This document shows positions 7,389 to 21,971 of a DNA stretch of 64,000 nt, in pieces. The position numbers were made by a program, and so were the translations under genes. The notes beneath the pieces are model-generated. The model did no database searches. It saw only the letters and a list, made by a program, of their open reading frames with translations, and had not been told where the DNA came from. Numbering within the stretch: the stretch's first letter is position 1; every line of letters starts with the position of its first letter. Source of the stretch: Actinomyces viscosus (lineage in GTDB: Bacteria; Actinomycetota; Actinomycetes; Actinomycetales; Actinomycetaceae); contig NZ_LR134477.1 in the NCBI RefSeq assembly GCF_900637975.1, positions 1,612,001-1,676,000 on the forward strand. The letters are read 5' to 3'.

Positions 7389-8477
7389 TTAATCACGGCG
7401 CTGGTGCTCCTCGCGCTGCATGGCGTCGTTGACCTCGCCGACGAGCTCTTCGAGGATGTCCTCCAGGAAGAGGACGCCGACGAACCGGCCCTGGGCGTTG
7501 CGCACGTGCCCGAGGTGGGCCCCCGAGCGCTGCATGGCGGCCAGCGCCTCCTCGACCTCGTCGTCGTAGCCCACGGGCACGAGTGCGCGGGCCCGCCAGG
7601 CGGGGACCGGCTCACTGCGGTCGGCGCCGTCGGCGTAGAGGATGTCCTTGAGGTGCAGGTAGCCGGTGATGACGGGCTCCCTCTCGTCTCCTCCATCAGC
7701 GTCAGCCCCCGACTCGGCGACGAGGGGGAAGCGGGAGAAGCCGGTGGAGGCCACGGCCCGCTCCACCTCCTCCGGGGTGCAGCCCTTGGGGAGGGTGACG
7801 AGCTCACTCAGGGGCACCATGACGCTGCCGGCGGTCTCCTCGGAGAACTCCAGGGCGCCGCTGAGCAGGCCGGTGGAGTCCTCCAGGACCCCCTCGGCGG
7901 TGGAACGCTCGACGATGGAGGCGACCTCCTCGGCGTTGAAGGCCGCGGAGATCTCCTCCTTGGCCTCGATGCCCAGCAGCTTGAGGACCCCGTTGGCGAA
8001 GCCGTTGAGCCCGTTGACGACCGGACTGAAGACGCGCGAGCACCACACCAGGGGCGGGGCGAGCCAGCGCACGGCCTTCTCCGGGGAGGCGATCGAGATG
8101 TTCTTGGGCACCATCTCCCCGGCGACGACGTGCAGGCCCACGACGATGACCAGGGCGATGACGACGGCGACGGCGTGGGAGCCGGCGTGCCCGACGCCGA
8201 CAGCGGCCAGCAGCGGCTCGAGGGCGTGGGCGATGGCGGGCTCGGCGACGACGCCCAGGCCGGTGGAGCACAGGGTGACGCCGAGCTGGGCGGTGGCCAG
8301 CATGCGCGAGACGTTCTGCAGGGCCCACAGGGCGGTGGTGGCGCGGGCGTCGCCGGCCTCGGCCAGCGGCTCGAGCTGGCTGCGGCGCGAGGAGGTGACG
8401 GCGAACTCGGCGCCGACGAAGAAGGCGTTGCCGGCCAGGAGGATGACGGTGACCAGGAGGGCCAGGGGCGTGCTCAT
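7389..8477 (-). CDS. CNNM/CorC-type transporter domain protein with CBS pair
   Basis: A 362-residue membrane protein of the CNNM (DUF21)-CBS family, often labelled hemolysin-like and implicated in divalent cation or Mg2+ handling. The N-terminal half has three or four membrane helices, including LALLVTVILLAGNAFFVGAE and the conserved GEMVPKNISIASPE. A CBS pair follows (FSRFPLV, ITGYLHLKD, GVLFLEDILEELVGEV). The start ATG at 8477 overlaps the stop of the upstream paralogue as ATGA, so translation is coupled. It lacks the CorC_HlyC C-terminal domain that the upstream protein has, so the two are not simple duplicates. Confidence 0.9.
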   Translation of the reverse strand: MSTPLALLVTVILLAGNAFFVGAEFAVTSSRRSQLEPLAEAGDARATTALWALQNVSRMLATAQLGVTLCSTGLGVVAEPAIAHALEPLLAAVGVGHAGSHAVAVVIALVIVVGLHVVAGEMVPKNISIASPEKAVRWLAPPLVWCSRVFSPVVNGLNGFANGVLKLLGIEAKEEISAAFNAEEVASIVERSTAEGVLEDSTGLLSGALEFSEETAGSVMVPLSELVTLPKGCTPEEVERAVASTGFSRFPLVAESGADADGGDEREPVITGYLHLKDILYADGADRSEPVPAWRARALVPVGYDDEVEEALAAMQRSGAHLGHVRNAQGRFVGVLFLEDILEELVGEVNDAMQREEHQRRD

Positions 8478-9811
8478 CGGCGCTTCCCCTCCTGGGCGCC
8501 CGGGGCCGCGTCGGTGTCGGTGGGGCGCACGTGGAGGCGGGTGACGCGGCGCCCGTCCATGGCGTCGACGCTCAGGGAGGCGTGGGGCAGCTCGACGACG
8601 TCGCCGACGGCGGGGATGCGGCCGAGCTCGGTCATGACCAGGCCGCCGAGGGTCTCGTAGGGGCCGTCGTCGGGCACCTGGATGCCGGCGCGGGTGGCGA
8701 GCTCGTCGGGGCGCATCCACCCGGGAACGACCCAGTGGCCCGAGGGGTCGAGGTGGGCGCCGGCGCGGCGGCGGTCGTGCTCGTCGGCGACGTCCCCGAC
8801 GACCTCCTCGACGGCGTCCTCAAGGGTGACCACGCCGGCGGTGCCGCCGTACTCGTCGACGACGATCGCCATCTGGGAGCCCTGGGCGCGCAGCTCGACC
8901 AGCAGGTCGGCCAGCGGCATGGTCTCAGGCACGCGGGGCGCGGGCGTCATGAGGGAGGTGGAGGCCACGGGCACGTCGGCGCGCCGCTCGTAGGGGACGC
9001 CGATGGCGCGGCGCAGGTGGACGATGCCCATGACGTCGTCGACGTCGCGGCCGATGACGGGGAAGCGGGAGTGGCCGGTGGCGCGGGCCAGGCGCACGAC
9101 GTCGTCGGCGCAGTCGTCGGCCTCAAGAGTATGGAGGCGGCCGCGGTCGGTCATGACGTCGACGGCGGTGAGCTCGCCCAGGCCGATGGAGCGGGTGAGC
9201 AGGGTGGCGGTGGAGGCGTCGAGGGTGCCCTCCTCGGCGCTGTGGCGCACGAGGGAGGCGAGCTCACCGGCGCTGCGGGCACCGCTGAGCTCTTCGGCGG
9301 GCTCGATGCCCATGGCGTGCAGGACGGCGTTGGCGGCGTTGTTGAGCACGACGATGAGGGGCTTGAGCAGGGTGGTGAAGCCCATGAGGAAGGGGGCCAC
9401 GAAGCCGGCGGCGCGCATGGGGTCGGCCAGCGTGGCGTTCTTGGGGATGAGCTCGCCCATGACCATGGAGAAGGCGTTGACGACGATGAGCGCGATGACG
9501 ACCGCGGCGCCGGTGGCCACGGAGGCGGCCAGCCAGCGGCTCATGAGGTCGGTGAGCAGGTTCGCCAGGGCGGCCTGCATCGTGTAGCCCAGGAGCACGG
9601 TGGTCAGGGTGATGCCCACCTGGGCGCCGGACAGGAGGGTGGACAGGCGCCCCAGTGCGCGCCGCACGGTGCCGGCGCGCTTGTCCCCGGCGGCGGCGCG
9701 GGTCTCGACGGTGGAGGGGTCGAGGGCCACCAGGGAGAACTCACCGGCCACGAACAGGGCGGTTCCCACGGTGAGGACCACGCCGACGGCGATCATGAGC
9801 CAGTCGGTCAT
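8474..9811 (-). CDS. CNNM/CorC-type transporter with CBS and CorC_HlyC domains
   Basis: A 445-residue protein, the longer of two adjacent paralogues. The CNNM membrane domain spans about residues 1-195 ([34 protein letters not shown]). The CBS pair covers about 210-335 ([37 protein letters not shown]). The C-terminal CorC_HlyC domain is about 350-430 ([29 protein letters not shown]). It is probably a cytoplasmic-membrane cation transporter or its regulator. It heads a two-gene unit with an ATGA overlap to the next gene. The start ATG at 9811 begins directly with the first helix. Confidence 0.92.
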   Translation of the reverse strand: MTDWLMIAVGVVLTVGTALFVAGEFSLVALDPSTVETRAAAGDKRAGTVRRALGRLSTLLSGAQVGITLTTVLLGYTMQAALANLLTDLMSRWLAASVATGAAVVIALIVVNAFSMVMGELIPKNATLADPMRAAGFVAPFLMGFTTLLKPLIVVLNNAANAVLHAMGIEPAEELSGARSAGELASLVRHSAEEGTLDASTATLLTRSIGLGELTAVDVMTDRGRLHTLEADDCADDVVRLARATGHSRFPVIGRDVDDVMGIVHLRRAIGVPYERRADVPVASTSLMTPAPRVPETMPLADLLVELRAQGSQMAIVVDEYGGTAGVVTLEDAVEEVVGDVADEHDRRRAGAHLDPSGHWVVPGWMRPDELATRAGIQVPDDGPYETLGGLVMTELGRIPAVGDVVELPHASLSVDAMDGRRVTRLHVRPTDTDAAPGAQEGKRR

Positions 9812-10203
9812 GCGAGCCCCTCCCCCAGGCGGGGCGCGGCGCAGGAGCCGGAGGCGGGCCGGTCAGTGCGCCCAGTGTGCTCGGTGGACGAGTCGGGGTG
9901 GGGGTGGTCAGAGGCGGGCGAGGAGGCGCGGCGCGTGCGGACGCGGCGCCTGCGGGCCCGGCGGGAAGCCGATCGCATAGTGACCGAACGGTACCACCGC
10001 AGCGCTCCTTCAGGACGGTCACGAGCCGCGCCGCGAGCGGCGTCACGGTCGGGACACGCATGTGTCCTTAGTCCCGCATTTGCTCGCCTGAGACGCTCTT
10101 CACCTCCTAGGATGTCCTACGAACACCGCCGTTCCTCCCCGGGTCCCACCCATGGCCCCACCGCCGGGACGGCAGACTGACGAGTTCACCGAGGAGACCC
10201 GAC
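9812..10203. promoter_or_regulatory. Divergent intergenic region with a dyad before kgd
   Basis: This 392-bp stretch separates the CNNM operon (minus) from kgd (plus) and holds no supported gene. At 10052-10067 there is a perfect dyad GGACAC-GCAT-GTGTCC, about 136 bp before the kgd start, a candidate operator. A TAGGAT at about 10109 could be a -10 element for kgd, but no well-spaced -35 partner is seen. The kgd ribosome site GAGGAGA is at the right end. Confidence 0.35.
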
Positions 10204-14043
<3,840 letters not shown>

Positions 14044-14114
14044 GAGCATGCTGGTCATACCCGGCCAACCCCGCCGAAATGCCGTCAGCCTCCCGCGCCA
14101 CAGCGCGAGGTCAC

Positions 14115-14154
14115 GATAATGTCAAGGCAGCATGAGGAATCATGAGGCATGAGG
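14115..14154 (+). promoter_or_regulatory. Possible -10 element and three CATGAGG repeats before the GDSL gene
   Basis: GATAAT at 14115-14120 resembles a -10 hexamer; no good -35 is visible. CATGAGG follows three times (14131-14137, 14141-14147, 14148-14154), the last running into GAGGAGG, the ribosome site for the next gene. Function beyond that is unknown. Confidence 0.3.
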
Positions 14155-14164
14155 AGGCGCTGCC

Positions 14165-14758
14165 ATGCGTGAGACGAGGCTGAGCTTCATCGGCGACGAG
14201 CTGGTGGCCGGTCATGGTGACGGACGCGCCCTGGGATGGACGGGCCGGGTCATGGCCCGCACGCCCCGGGACGCCGACATCCTGTGGACCTCACTGGCGG
14301 TTCCCGGGGAGACGACCGCGCAAATGTCCGACCGCTGGGGACCCGAGGTGGCCCGCCGCTCCACGCACACCGGGATCAACCGGCTCGTGGTGGGGCTGGG
14401 GGTGGCCGACGTGCTCGCCGGCATCTCCTACGCCCGCTCCCGCCTGGCCCTGGCCAACATCCTCGACACCGCCGCCTCCGACCACCGCGAGTGCTTCGTC
14501 GTCGGGCCCCCGCCCCTGCCCGAGGCCGATCCCGACGCCACCGCCCAGCTGTCCCAGGCCGCCGAGGAGGTGTGCCTGCGCCGCAACGTGCCCTACGTGG
14601 ACGCCTTCGAGCCGCTGCGCAACCACGAGCAGTGGACGGCCGACGTCGCCGCCGCCGGCGGCACGCACCCGGGCCAGGCCGGCTACGGGCTGCTGGCCTG
14701 GCTGGTGCTGCACCGGGGCTGGTACGAGTGGCTCGGCGTCGAGCGCCCCGAGTCCTGA
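14165..14758 (+). CDS. SGNH/GDSL-fold hydrolase-like protein with Ser-to-Glu change
   Basis: A 197-residue cytoplasmic protein with the layout of SGNH/GDSL esterases. Block I is FIGDELVAGHGD, where the usual nucleophile serine of GDS is glutamate (E12). Block III appears as VGLGVADVL, without the usual GxND asparagine. Block V keeps the late histidine as GGTHPGQAGYG. The opening (GDELVAGHGD with ALGWTGRV) resembles a subgroup seen in actinobacteria, so the change may be conserved rather than a mutation. It may therefore be inactive as an esterase or use other chemistry. The ATG at 14165 follows GAGGAGG. It stands alone, convergent with the next gene. Confidence 0.8.
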   Translation: MRETRLSFIGDELVAGHGDGRALGWTGRVMARTPRDADILWTSLAVPGETTAQMSDRWGPEVARRSTHTGINRLVVGLGVADVLAGISYARSRLALANILDTAASDHRECFVVGPPPLPEADPDATAQLSQAAEEVCLRRNVPYVDAFEPLRNHEQWTADVAAAGGTHPGQAGYGLLAWLVLHRGWYEWLGVERPES

Positions 14759-14777
14759 GAGGCTGCCGGGGCGCCGG

Positions 14778-15509
14778 TCAGGCCGGGGCCGGTGACGCCT
14801 GCGAGGCGGACGCGGAGGCGGCGAAGATGTCGCCGGAGATCCCCACGAGGCGGTTGGAGACGTGCTTGTTGAAGAAGCCGACGATGGGGCCGATGAAGAA
14901 GCCCATGATGACCGTCCCCAGGGCGATGATGCCCAGCGAGAGGTCGAACCTGATGAGCAGGAGGGCCAGGAGGATCGTGATGATGTCCTGGACCACCCGG
15001 TAGGCGCGGTAGCTGTAGCGGGGGAAGTGGCGCCTCAGGGAGGGGGCGATCCCGTCGTAGGGGCACTGTCCCAGGTCGCAGGTGATGTACATGGACACCC
15101 CCAGGCAGAACAGCGGCAGACCGATGGCCAGGTGGAGGAGCATGCTGCCGAAGGAGTACTCGATGTGGAAGAAGCTGCGGTAGATCGGGCGGATGTAGTC
15201 CACCAGGACGCCCACGATCGTAAAGTTGATGACCGTCCCCAGTCCGAAGATGGACCGGTCGAAGGGGAAGACGAGGATCAGCATGATGATGTTGACGATC
15301 GGGACGATCGCGGCGAAGGAGATCCCCGAGACGTGGGAGACGCCCTGGAGGAAGGCCGTGAAGGGGTCGACGCCGCTCTTGCCCTCCAGGCAGATCGCGA
15401 TCCCGACGGCCGTGATCACCTCCCCCAGGAAGCACACGAGGATGCGCCGCAGGAGAGAGTTGTCGGAGAGTGTCCACTGGTCTTTCGCTGTCAGATTCCT
15501 GAGGTTCAT
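14778..15509 (-). CDS. YczE/YitT-like integral membrane protein
   Basis: A 243-residue membrane protein with about six helices. LGEVITAVGIAICLEGKSGVDPFTAF at the start and the internal CDLGQCPYDGIAPSL resemble the repeated halves of the YczE/YyaS/YitT family, whose substrate is unknown. The start is placed at ATG 15509 (MNLRNLTAKDQ); the frame stays open for 57 codons upstream, but those residues are not membrane-like and look noncoding. The ribosome site is weak (GGCGGTG) and follows a three-codon mini reading frame ending TGA one base before the ATG. The C-terminus ends in an Ala/Ser tail. It is convergent with the GDSL-like gene. Confidence 0.8.
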   Translation of the reverse strand: MNLRNLTAKDQWTLSDNSLLRRILVCFLGEVITAVGIAICLEGKSGVDPFTAFLQGVSHVSGISFAAIVPIVNIIMLILVFPFDRSIFGLGTVINFTIVGVLVDYIRPIYRSFFHIEYSFGSMLLHLAIGLPLFCLGVSMYITCDLGQCPYDGIAPSLRRHFPRYSYRAYRVVQDIITILLALLLIRFDLSLGIIALGTVIMGFFIGPIVGFFNKHVSNRLVGISGDIFAASASASQASPAPA

Positions 15510-15838
15510 GTCACACCGCCATCGTTGAGGAGGAGGAATCAAGGCCATGCCAACGGAATCAGTCGTGGAGCGCGGGTGGATAACGATCGGCGTTCCCACA
15601 CCACGAACCACCACTGTGTTCCGCGGCTCACACGTCAGCCTCTCACGGCGGTCAAGGCCGTAGGACCCAGAATGCGACACCGAGTCAGCACCTGAGCAGG
15701 GCGTTTCCGGGTCGGCGCCGATCCGCTTCCAGGACGGTTCGGGAACGGCTCCGGGAACGACGTCGGCCGGTCACCGTGGTGGTGACCGGCCGACGTCTTA
15801 TCGCGTCTGGGGGTGCCGCGCTCGGTGCGCTACCCGGC
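15510..15838. other. Gene-free stretch between the YczE-like gene and bL37
   Basis: This 329-bp region holds the leader of the minus-strand YczE-like gene and the strong terminator hairpin at 15759-15797. No gene is supported. Confidence 0.5.
15759..15797 (-). terminator. 17-bp perfect hairpin downstream of bL37
   Basis: GACGTCGGCCGGTCACC (15759-15775) pairs perfectly with 15781-15797 around the loop GTGGT. It lies 42 bp after the bL37 stop and probably terminates it; no T run, as is common in high-GC actinobacteria. Confidence 0.75.
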
Positions 15839-15913
15839 TCAGGCGTTGGGACGCTTGCCGTGGTTGGCGCTGGACTTCGCACGTGCACGACGCTTACGAC
15901 CGCGCTTGCTCAT
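15839..15913 (-). CDS. 50S ribosomal protein bL37
   Basis: This 24-residue protein (MSKRGRKRRARAKSSANHGK followed by RPNA) matches the very short, very basic actinobacterial large-subunit protein bL37 known from mycobacterial ribosome structures. It is too short for most gene finders. GAGGAGG lies 6 nt before the ATG at 15913, and a 17-bp terminator hairpin follows. It stands as a single-gene unit downstream of rsrA on the same strand. Confidence 0.92.
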   Translation of the reverse strand: MSKRGRKRRARAKSSANHGKRPNA

Positions 15914-16095
15914 AACTGCCTCCTCGTGTCTGGACTTGCCCCACGAGGGGGCACGGAACGCCGCTGATTGTCGCACACGGCGACTTGACCCGGCCAGTCT
16001 CGCGCCGCCGACCAGCCGGTGAAGGCGACCACACGCCACTGCGGACGGAGGTCGGGCACCGGGGCGGAACCGGCCCCGTTCGAGACGAGGCGCCC

Positions 16096-16533
16096 TCAGT
16101 CGCCCTCGACGTGAACGGTCCGAGAGGACTCGACCCGGGACTCCACGATGCGCACGACCCGCCCGGAGGCAGTCGTCCGCGTCTGGGTCGTCGTCGACGT
16201 CGTCGTCACGCTCACCGCGGTGGCGCGCAGGGTCGACAGGCGCCCCAGGACCCGGGCGCGCAGCTCGGGAGGGGCCTGCTCGGCGCAGCGCGAGCGCAGG
16301 ATCTCGCGCAGGTGGGTCTCGGCGTCGGCGATACGCGAGCAGTACGGGCAGGTGGCGACGTGCTGGGCGAGCCGCTCGGTGAGGTCGGCGGTGCACTCGC
16401 GGTCGAGGAAGGCCTCCAGGTGGGCACGGGCCTCGGCGCAGGAGCAGTCCGGGACCCCGGCTGCGACCTCGTTGGTCCCGGCAGCCTCAGCACTCGTCTC
16501 GTTGCCGGCCGCCGGCTCCATACGGTCTCTCAT
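16096..16533 (-). CDS. rsrA: Mycothiol-system anti-sigma-R factor RsrA
   Basis: A 145-residue zinc-binding anti-sigma factor that holds SigR inactive in reducing conditions and releases it when its thiols are oxidised. The ZAS-type motif is visible: two cysteines in PDCSCAEA near residue 30, then H-x3-C-x2-C in [14 protein letters not shown] near residues 58-65. A Thr-rich C-terminal tail ([17 protein letters not shown]) follows. The ATG at 16533 overlaps the sigR stop as ATGA, so the two are translationally coupled, as expected for a sigma/anti-sigma pair. It has no membrane segment and acts in the cytoplasm. Confidence 0.93.
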   Translation of the reverse strand: MRDRMEPAAGNETSAEAAGTNEVAAGVPDCSCAEARAHLEAFLDRECTADLTERLAQHVATCPYCSRIADAETHLREILRSRCAEQAPPELRARVLGRLSTLRATAVSVTTTSTTTQTRTTASGRVVRIVESRVESSRTVHVEGD

Positions 16534-17198
16534 TTCTCCTCCTCCCCGTAGCCGTACTCGCGGGCGTAGTCGGCCAGCAGCTCGCGCAGCTGGCGGCGCC
16601 CCCGGTGCAGCCGTGACATGACGGTCCCGATCGGCGTGTCCATGATCTCGGCGATCTCCTTGTAGGAGAAGCCCTCCACGTCCGCCAGGTAGACGGCCAG
16701 GCGCCGGTCCTCGGTGAGCTGACCCAGGGCCTCCTTGATGTCGGAGTCCGGCAGGGCGTCCAGGGCGAGGTTCTCGGCGCTGGGCAGCCCCACCGAGTCG
16801 TGGGAGGCGGCCCGGTGCAGCTGCCAGTCCTCGACGGCGTCGGCGTCGGACTGGAGCGGCTCACGCTGCTTCTTGCGGTAGGAGTTGATGAAGGTGTTGG
16901 TCAGGATCCGGTAGAGCCAGGCCTTGAGGTTGGTGCCGGGCCGGTACTGGTGGAAGGAGCCGAAGGCCTTGGCGTAGGCGTCCTGGACCAGGTCCTCGGC
17001 GTCGGCCCGGTTGCGGGTCATGCGCAGGGCGGCACCGTAGAGCTGGTCCAGGTAGGGCAGGGCCTCGGCCTCGAAGCGGGCCGCCCGGGCCGCCTCGTCC
17101 TCGTCAGCGGGGGCCCGGTCCAGGCCGTCCGCGCCGTCGTCGGGATCGATCACCTCATCCAGGGCGATCTCGTCTGTGTGGTCGTCGATGTCCGTCAT
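16530..17198 (-). CDS. sigR: RNA polymerase sigma factor SigR/SigH (ECF12 type)
   Basis: This 222-residue group IV sigma factor controls the thiol-oxidative stress response in actinobacteria. Region 2 reads [20 protein letters not shown] and continues into [35 protein letters not shown]. Region 4 has [19 protein letters not shown] and [18 protein letters not shown], very like SigR of Streptomyces and SigH of Mycobacterium. I use ATG 17198 ([11 protein letters not shown]), which matches SigH length. The frame is open further upstream to ATG 17429, adding 77 Arg/Pro-rich residues; a SigR-type promoter sits right before that codon, so a longer isoform is likely (see findings). It is coupled to rsrA by an ATGA overlap. 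Confidence 0.95.
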   Translation of the reverse strand: MTDIDDHTDEIALDEVIDPDDGADGLDRAPADEDEAARAARFEAEALPYLDQLYGAALRMTRNRADAEDLVQDAYAKAFGSFHQYRPGTNLKAWLYRILTNTFINSYRKKQREPLQSDADAVEDWQLHRAASHDSVGLPSAENLALDALPDSDIKEALGQLTEDRRLAVYLADVEGFSYKEIAEIMDTPIGTVMSRLHRGRRQLRELLADYAREYGYGEEEK

Positions 17199-17438
17199 CG
17201 TCCACGAGCCTAGCCCGAGGCGGGCCTCCCAGCCGTCATCAGCGCCAAGGGGCCTGGTCAATGTGGCGGGTCGGCCCGGGAATCCGGCATCGGGCCGGGT
17301 CGGCCCGTGTGAGGCGTGCCCGCCGGGCCCGCCCAGCCGGTCGTGCCGGCGCCGCGGGCCGCTCGTTGGTGCGCTGCGACGTCGGGCGGTGCGGCTCGAC
17401 GTCGACGCGGTCGGCTGCTGAGTGCTCATGTCCTGACC

Positions 17439-17465
17439 AACAGGACGGTGACCCGGTTTCATTCC
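17439..17465 (-). promoter_or_regulatory. SigR-type autoregulatory promoter
   Basis: On the minus strand GGAAT (17465-17461) is separated by 19 bases from GTT (17441-17439), matching the GGAAT-N18/19-GTT class used by SigR/SigH. The ATG at 17429 lies only 9 bases after GTT, so the transcript would be almost leaderless. Positive autoregulation of sigR is known in Streptomyces and Mycobacterium. Confidence 0.65.
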
Positions 17466-17548
17466 CCGTCCGCGCTCAGCGAGGCGCGCGCCACGTTCGA
17501 GCGGCGATACTGCTGGCCCGAGCCGCCCCGGTGCGTCAGGATGGGGAC

Positions 17549-18049
17549 ATGAACATTCTGCGCTCCTTCGCCCGCCCGATGCTCGCTGCGCCCTTCATCG
17601 TCGATGGGCTCGACGCCCTCGTGCGCCCGTCGCGCCACGTGGAGAAGTTCGAGAAGGTCGCCCCCACCCTGGAGCGCGCCGGCCTGCCGCCGGTGCTCAC
17701 CTCCGACGCCCGCATGCTCACCCGCGCCTCGGGCGCCGTGAGCCTCGTGGCCGGCCTGGGGCTGGCCGCCGGCCGGGCGCCCCGCACGAACGCCACCGTC
17801 CTGGCGGCCCTCAACGTTCCGCTCACGGTCGTCAACAACCCCGTGTGGGCGGTCAAGGGGACCCAGGCCCGCAAGGAGGCCCTGTCCGGTCTGCTGCGCG
17901 GAGCCGCCGTGGGCGCCGGCCTGGTCCTGGCCGCCGTCGACCGTCAGGGCAGGCCCTCCCTGGCCTGGCGGATGCGCAACTCCCGTCTGCAGCGTGAGGC
18001 GATTGAGGCCGCCCAGGAGGCGGTCCGCCAGCGCTACGCGACCGCCTGA
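17549..18049 (+). CDS. DoxX family membrane protein
   Basis: A 166-residue protein of the DoxX/SURF4-like family with about four hydrophobic segments. The start [24 protein letters not shown] and the phrase [19 protein letters not shown] are typical of the actinobacterial branch. Mid-protein segments [17 protein letters not shown] and [14 protein letters not shown] are membrane helices. DoxX proteins have been linked to redox-stress complexes in mycobacteria; its position divergent from sigR fits that theme, though only by association. The ATG at 17549 is preceded by an overlapping three-codon frame (ATGGGGACATGA). The C-terminus is charged and probably cytoplasmic. Confidence 0.85.
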   Translation: MNILRSFARPMLAAPFIVDGLDALVRPSRHVEKFEKVAPTLERAGLPPVLTSDARMLTRASGAVSLVAGLGLAAGRAPRTNATVLAALNVPLTVVNNPVWAVKGTQARKEALSGLLRGAAVGAGLVLAAVDRQGRPSLAWRMRNSRLQREAIEAAQEAVRQRYATA

Positions 18050-18099
18050 GCCGTCCGCGTCCGGGCCCGCTGGCCCCGGCCCCGCTCCGGTACCGCCGT

Positions 18100-18129
18100 C
18101 ACCTGGGCGTCACAGGTGGCGACTAGTCT
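18100..18129 (+). promoter_or_regulatory. Candidate icd promoter with dyad
   Basis: A dyad CACCTG-N7-CAGGTG (18100-18118) is followed by TAGTCT (18124-18129), a possible -10 about 75 bp before the icd start. The dyad would cover the -35 region, a common repressor arrangement. No named regulator fits. Confidence 0.35.
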
Positions 18130-18204
18130 CGCCCTGTCCACCTCAGGTCCACCCCAGCCCATCTCATCACGCGCAGACACGTCATCGACACGCAGGGAGC
18201 CCTT

Positions 18205-20468
<2,264 letters not shown>

Positions 20469-20472
<4 letters not shown>

Positions 20473-21971
20473 CCGACGGCCCCGGGACTGCCGGTGCTGC
20501 TGCGGCCTCAGCCGGCTCAGTCACCTCAGCCGGCTCGACCGCGCCGTGGCGCGCCCCGGTGGCGGCGGAGGCGCTGGACGCCGTCGTGGAGCTGCCGGGG
20601 TCGAAGTCGCTGAGCGCGCGCGCCCTGCTGCTGGCCGCCGTCGCCGACGCGCCGACGACGCTCACCGGGCTCCTGCGCTCGCGCGACACCGAGCTCATGA
20701 TCGCCGCCCTGAGCGTGCTCGGCGCCCGCTTCGAGGACCTGGACGCCTCGGGAACGCGGCTGCGCGTCACCCCGGCTCCCCTGCCGCTGCACGTGCAGGC
20801 CGGCCCCGACGGCATCGGCCGCATCGAGGTCGGCCTGGCCGGGACCGTCATGCGCTTCGTGCCCGCGCTCGCCGCCCTGGCCGACGCCCCGGTCGTCCTC
20901 GACGGGGACGAGGCCGCCCGGCGCCGTCCCATGGCGCCGCTGCTCGACGCACTGGCCTTGCTGGGCGCGGAGGTCACCTACCTCGGTGAGCCCGGCTTCC
21001 TGCCCGTGCGCGTGGGGCCCGGTGACGGCGCCCTGCTGCGCGCCGAGAGCGCCCAGGTGGCGGTCGACGGCTCGGCCTCCTCCCAGTTCGTCTCCGCCCT
21101 GCTGCTCCTGGGCGCTCTCCTGCCCGGCGGCCTGGAGCTCACCCCCACCGGGGCCGTCCCCTCGCTGACGCATGTGGCCATGACGGTGGCGACGCTGCGC
21201 GAGCGGGGCGTCGCCGTCGACGAGCCCTCCCCCGGGGCCGGAGACGGCGAGCGCACCTGGCGGGTCCACCCCGGCCGTCCCCGCGGCGGGCAGGTGACGA
21301 TCGAGCCGGACCTGTCCAACGCCGGGCCGTTCCTGGCGGCGGCCCTCGTGGCCGGCGGCCGGGTGAGCGTCCCCCACTGGCCGGCGGCCACCACCCAGGC
21401 CGGCGACGCCTGGCGCGAGCTCCTGCCCCGCATGGGCGGAGCCGTGACCCTCACCGGCTCCACCACTGATTCCTCCACTGACTCCACCCTGACGGCCAGC
21501 GGCACCGGGCGGCTCACTGGCATCGAGGCGGACCTGTCCGACGTCGGCGAGCTCGTCCCCACGGTCGCCGCCCTGGCGGCCCTGGCCGGGGCGCAGGGCC
21601 ACGCCAGCGCCCTGACCGGCATCGCTCACCTGCGCGGGCACGAGACCGACCGCCTGGCCGCCCTGGCGACCCAGATCCGCCGCCTGGGCGGCAACGCCGA
21701 GGAGACCGCCGACGGGCTCATCATCCGCCCCGCGCCGCTGCACGGCGCTGCCCTGCACGCCTACGCCGACCACCGGATGGCCACCTTCGCCGCCATCATC
21801 GGCCTGGGCGTGGAGAGGGTCACCCTCGACGACGTCGAGTGCACCTCCAAGACACTGCCCGGATTCACGGGCCTGTGGGACGCCATGCTCGCCACCGCGG
21901 GCGACGAGCCGAGCCCCCGGCCGGGTACGGACTCGGGCACGCTCCCGGACGCTCAGGGAGCCGGCGCCTGA
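20469..21971 (+). CDS. aroA: 3-phosphoshikimate 1-carboxyvinyltransferase (EPSP synthase)
   Basis: A 500-residue enzyme that joins phosphoenolpyruvate to shikimate-3-phosphate in aromatic amino acid synthesis. The N-terminal active-site motif is [20 protein letters not shown] near residue 40. [15 protein letters not shown] corresponds to the GNAGTxxR region, though the usual N and A are replaced by L and [18 protein letters not shown] is the S3P-binding segment and [10 protein letters not shown] with YADHRMA are C-terminal catalytic motifs. It is somewhat longer than the usual 430-450 residues owing to an Ala/Ser-rich N-terminus and C-tail. It overlaps icd by ATGA and rsgA by TGATG. Confidence 0.94.

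Noticed and set aside
17430..17462. Most upstream ATG of the sigR frame (17462)
   Set aside because: It lies within the SigR-type promoter itself and could not be on the transcript from that promoter.
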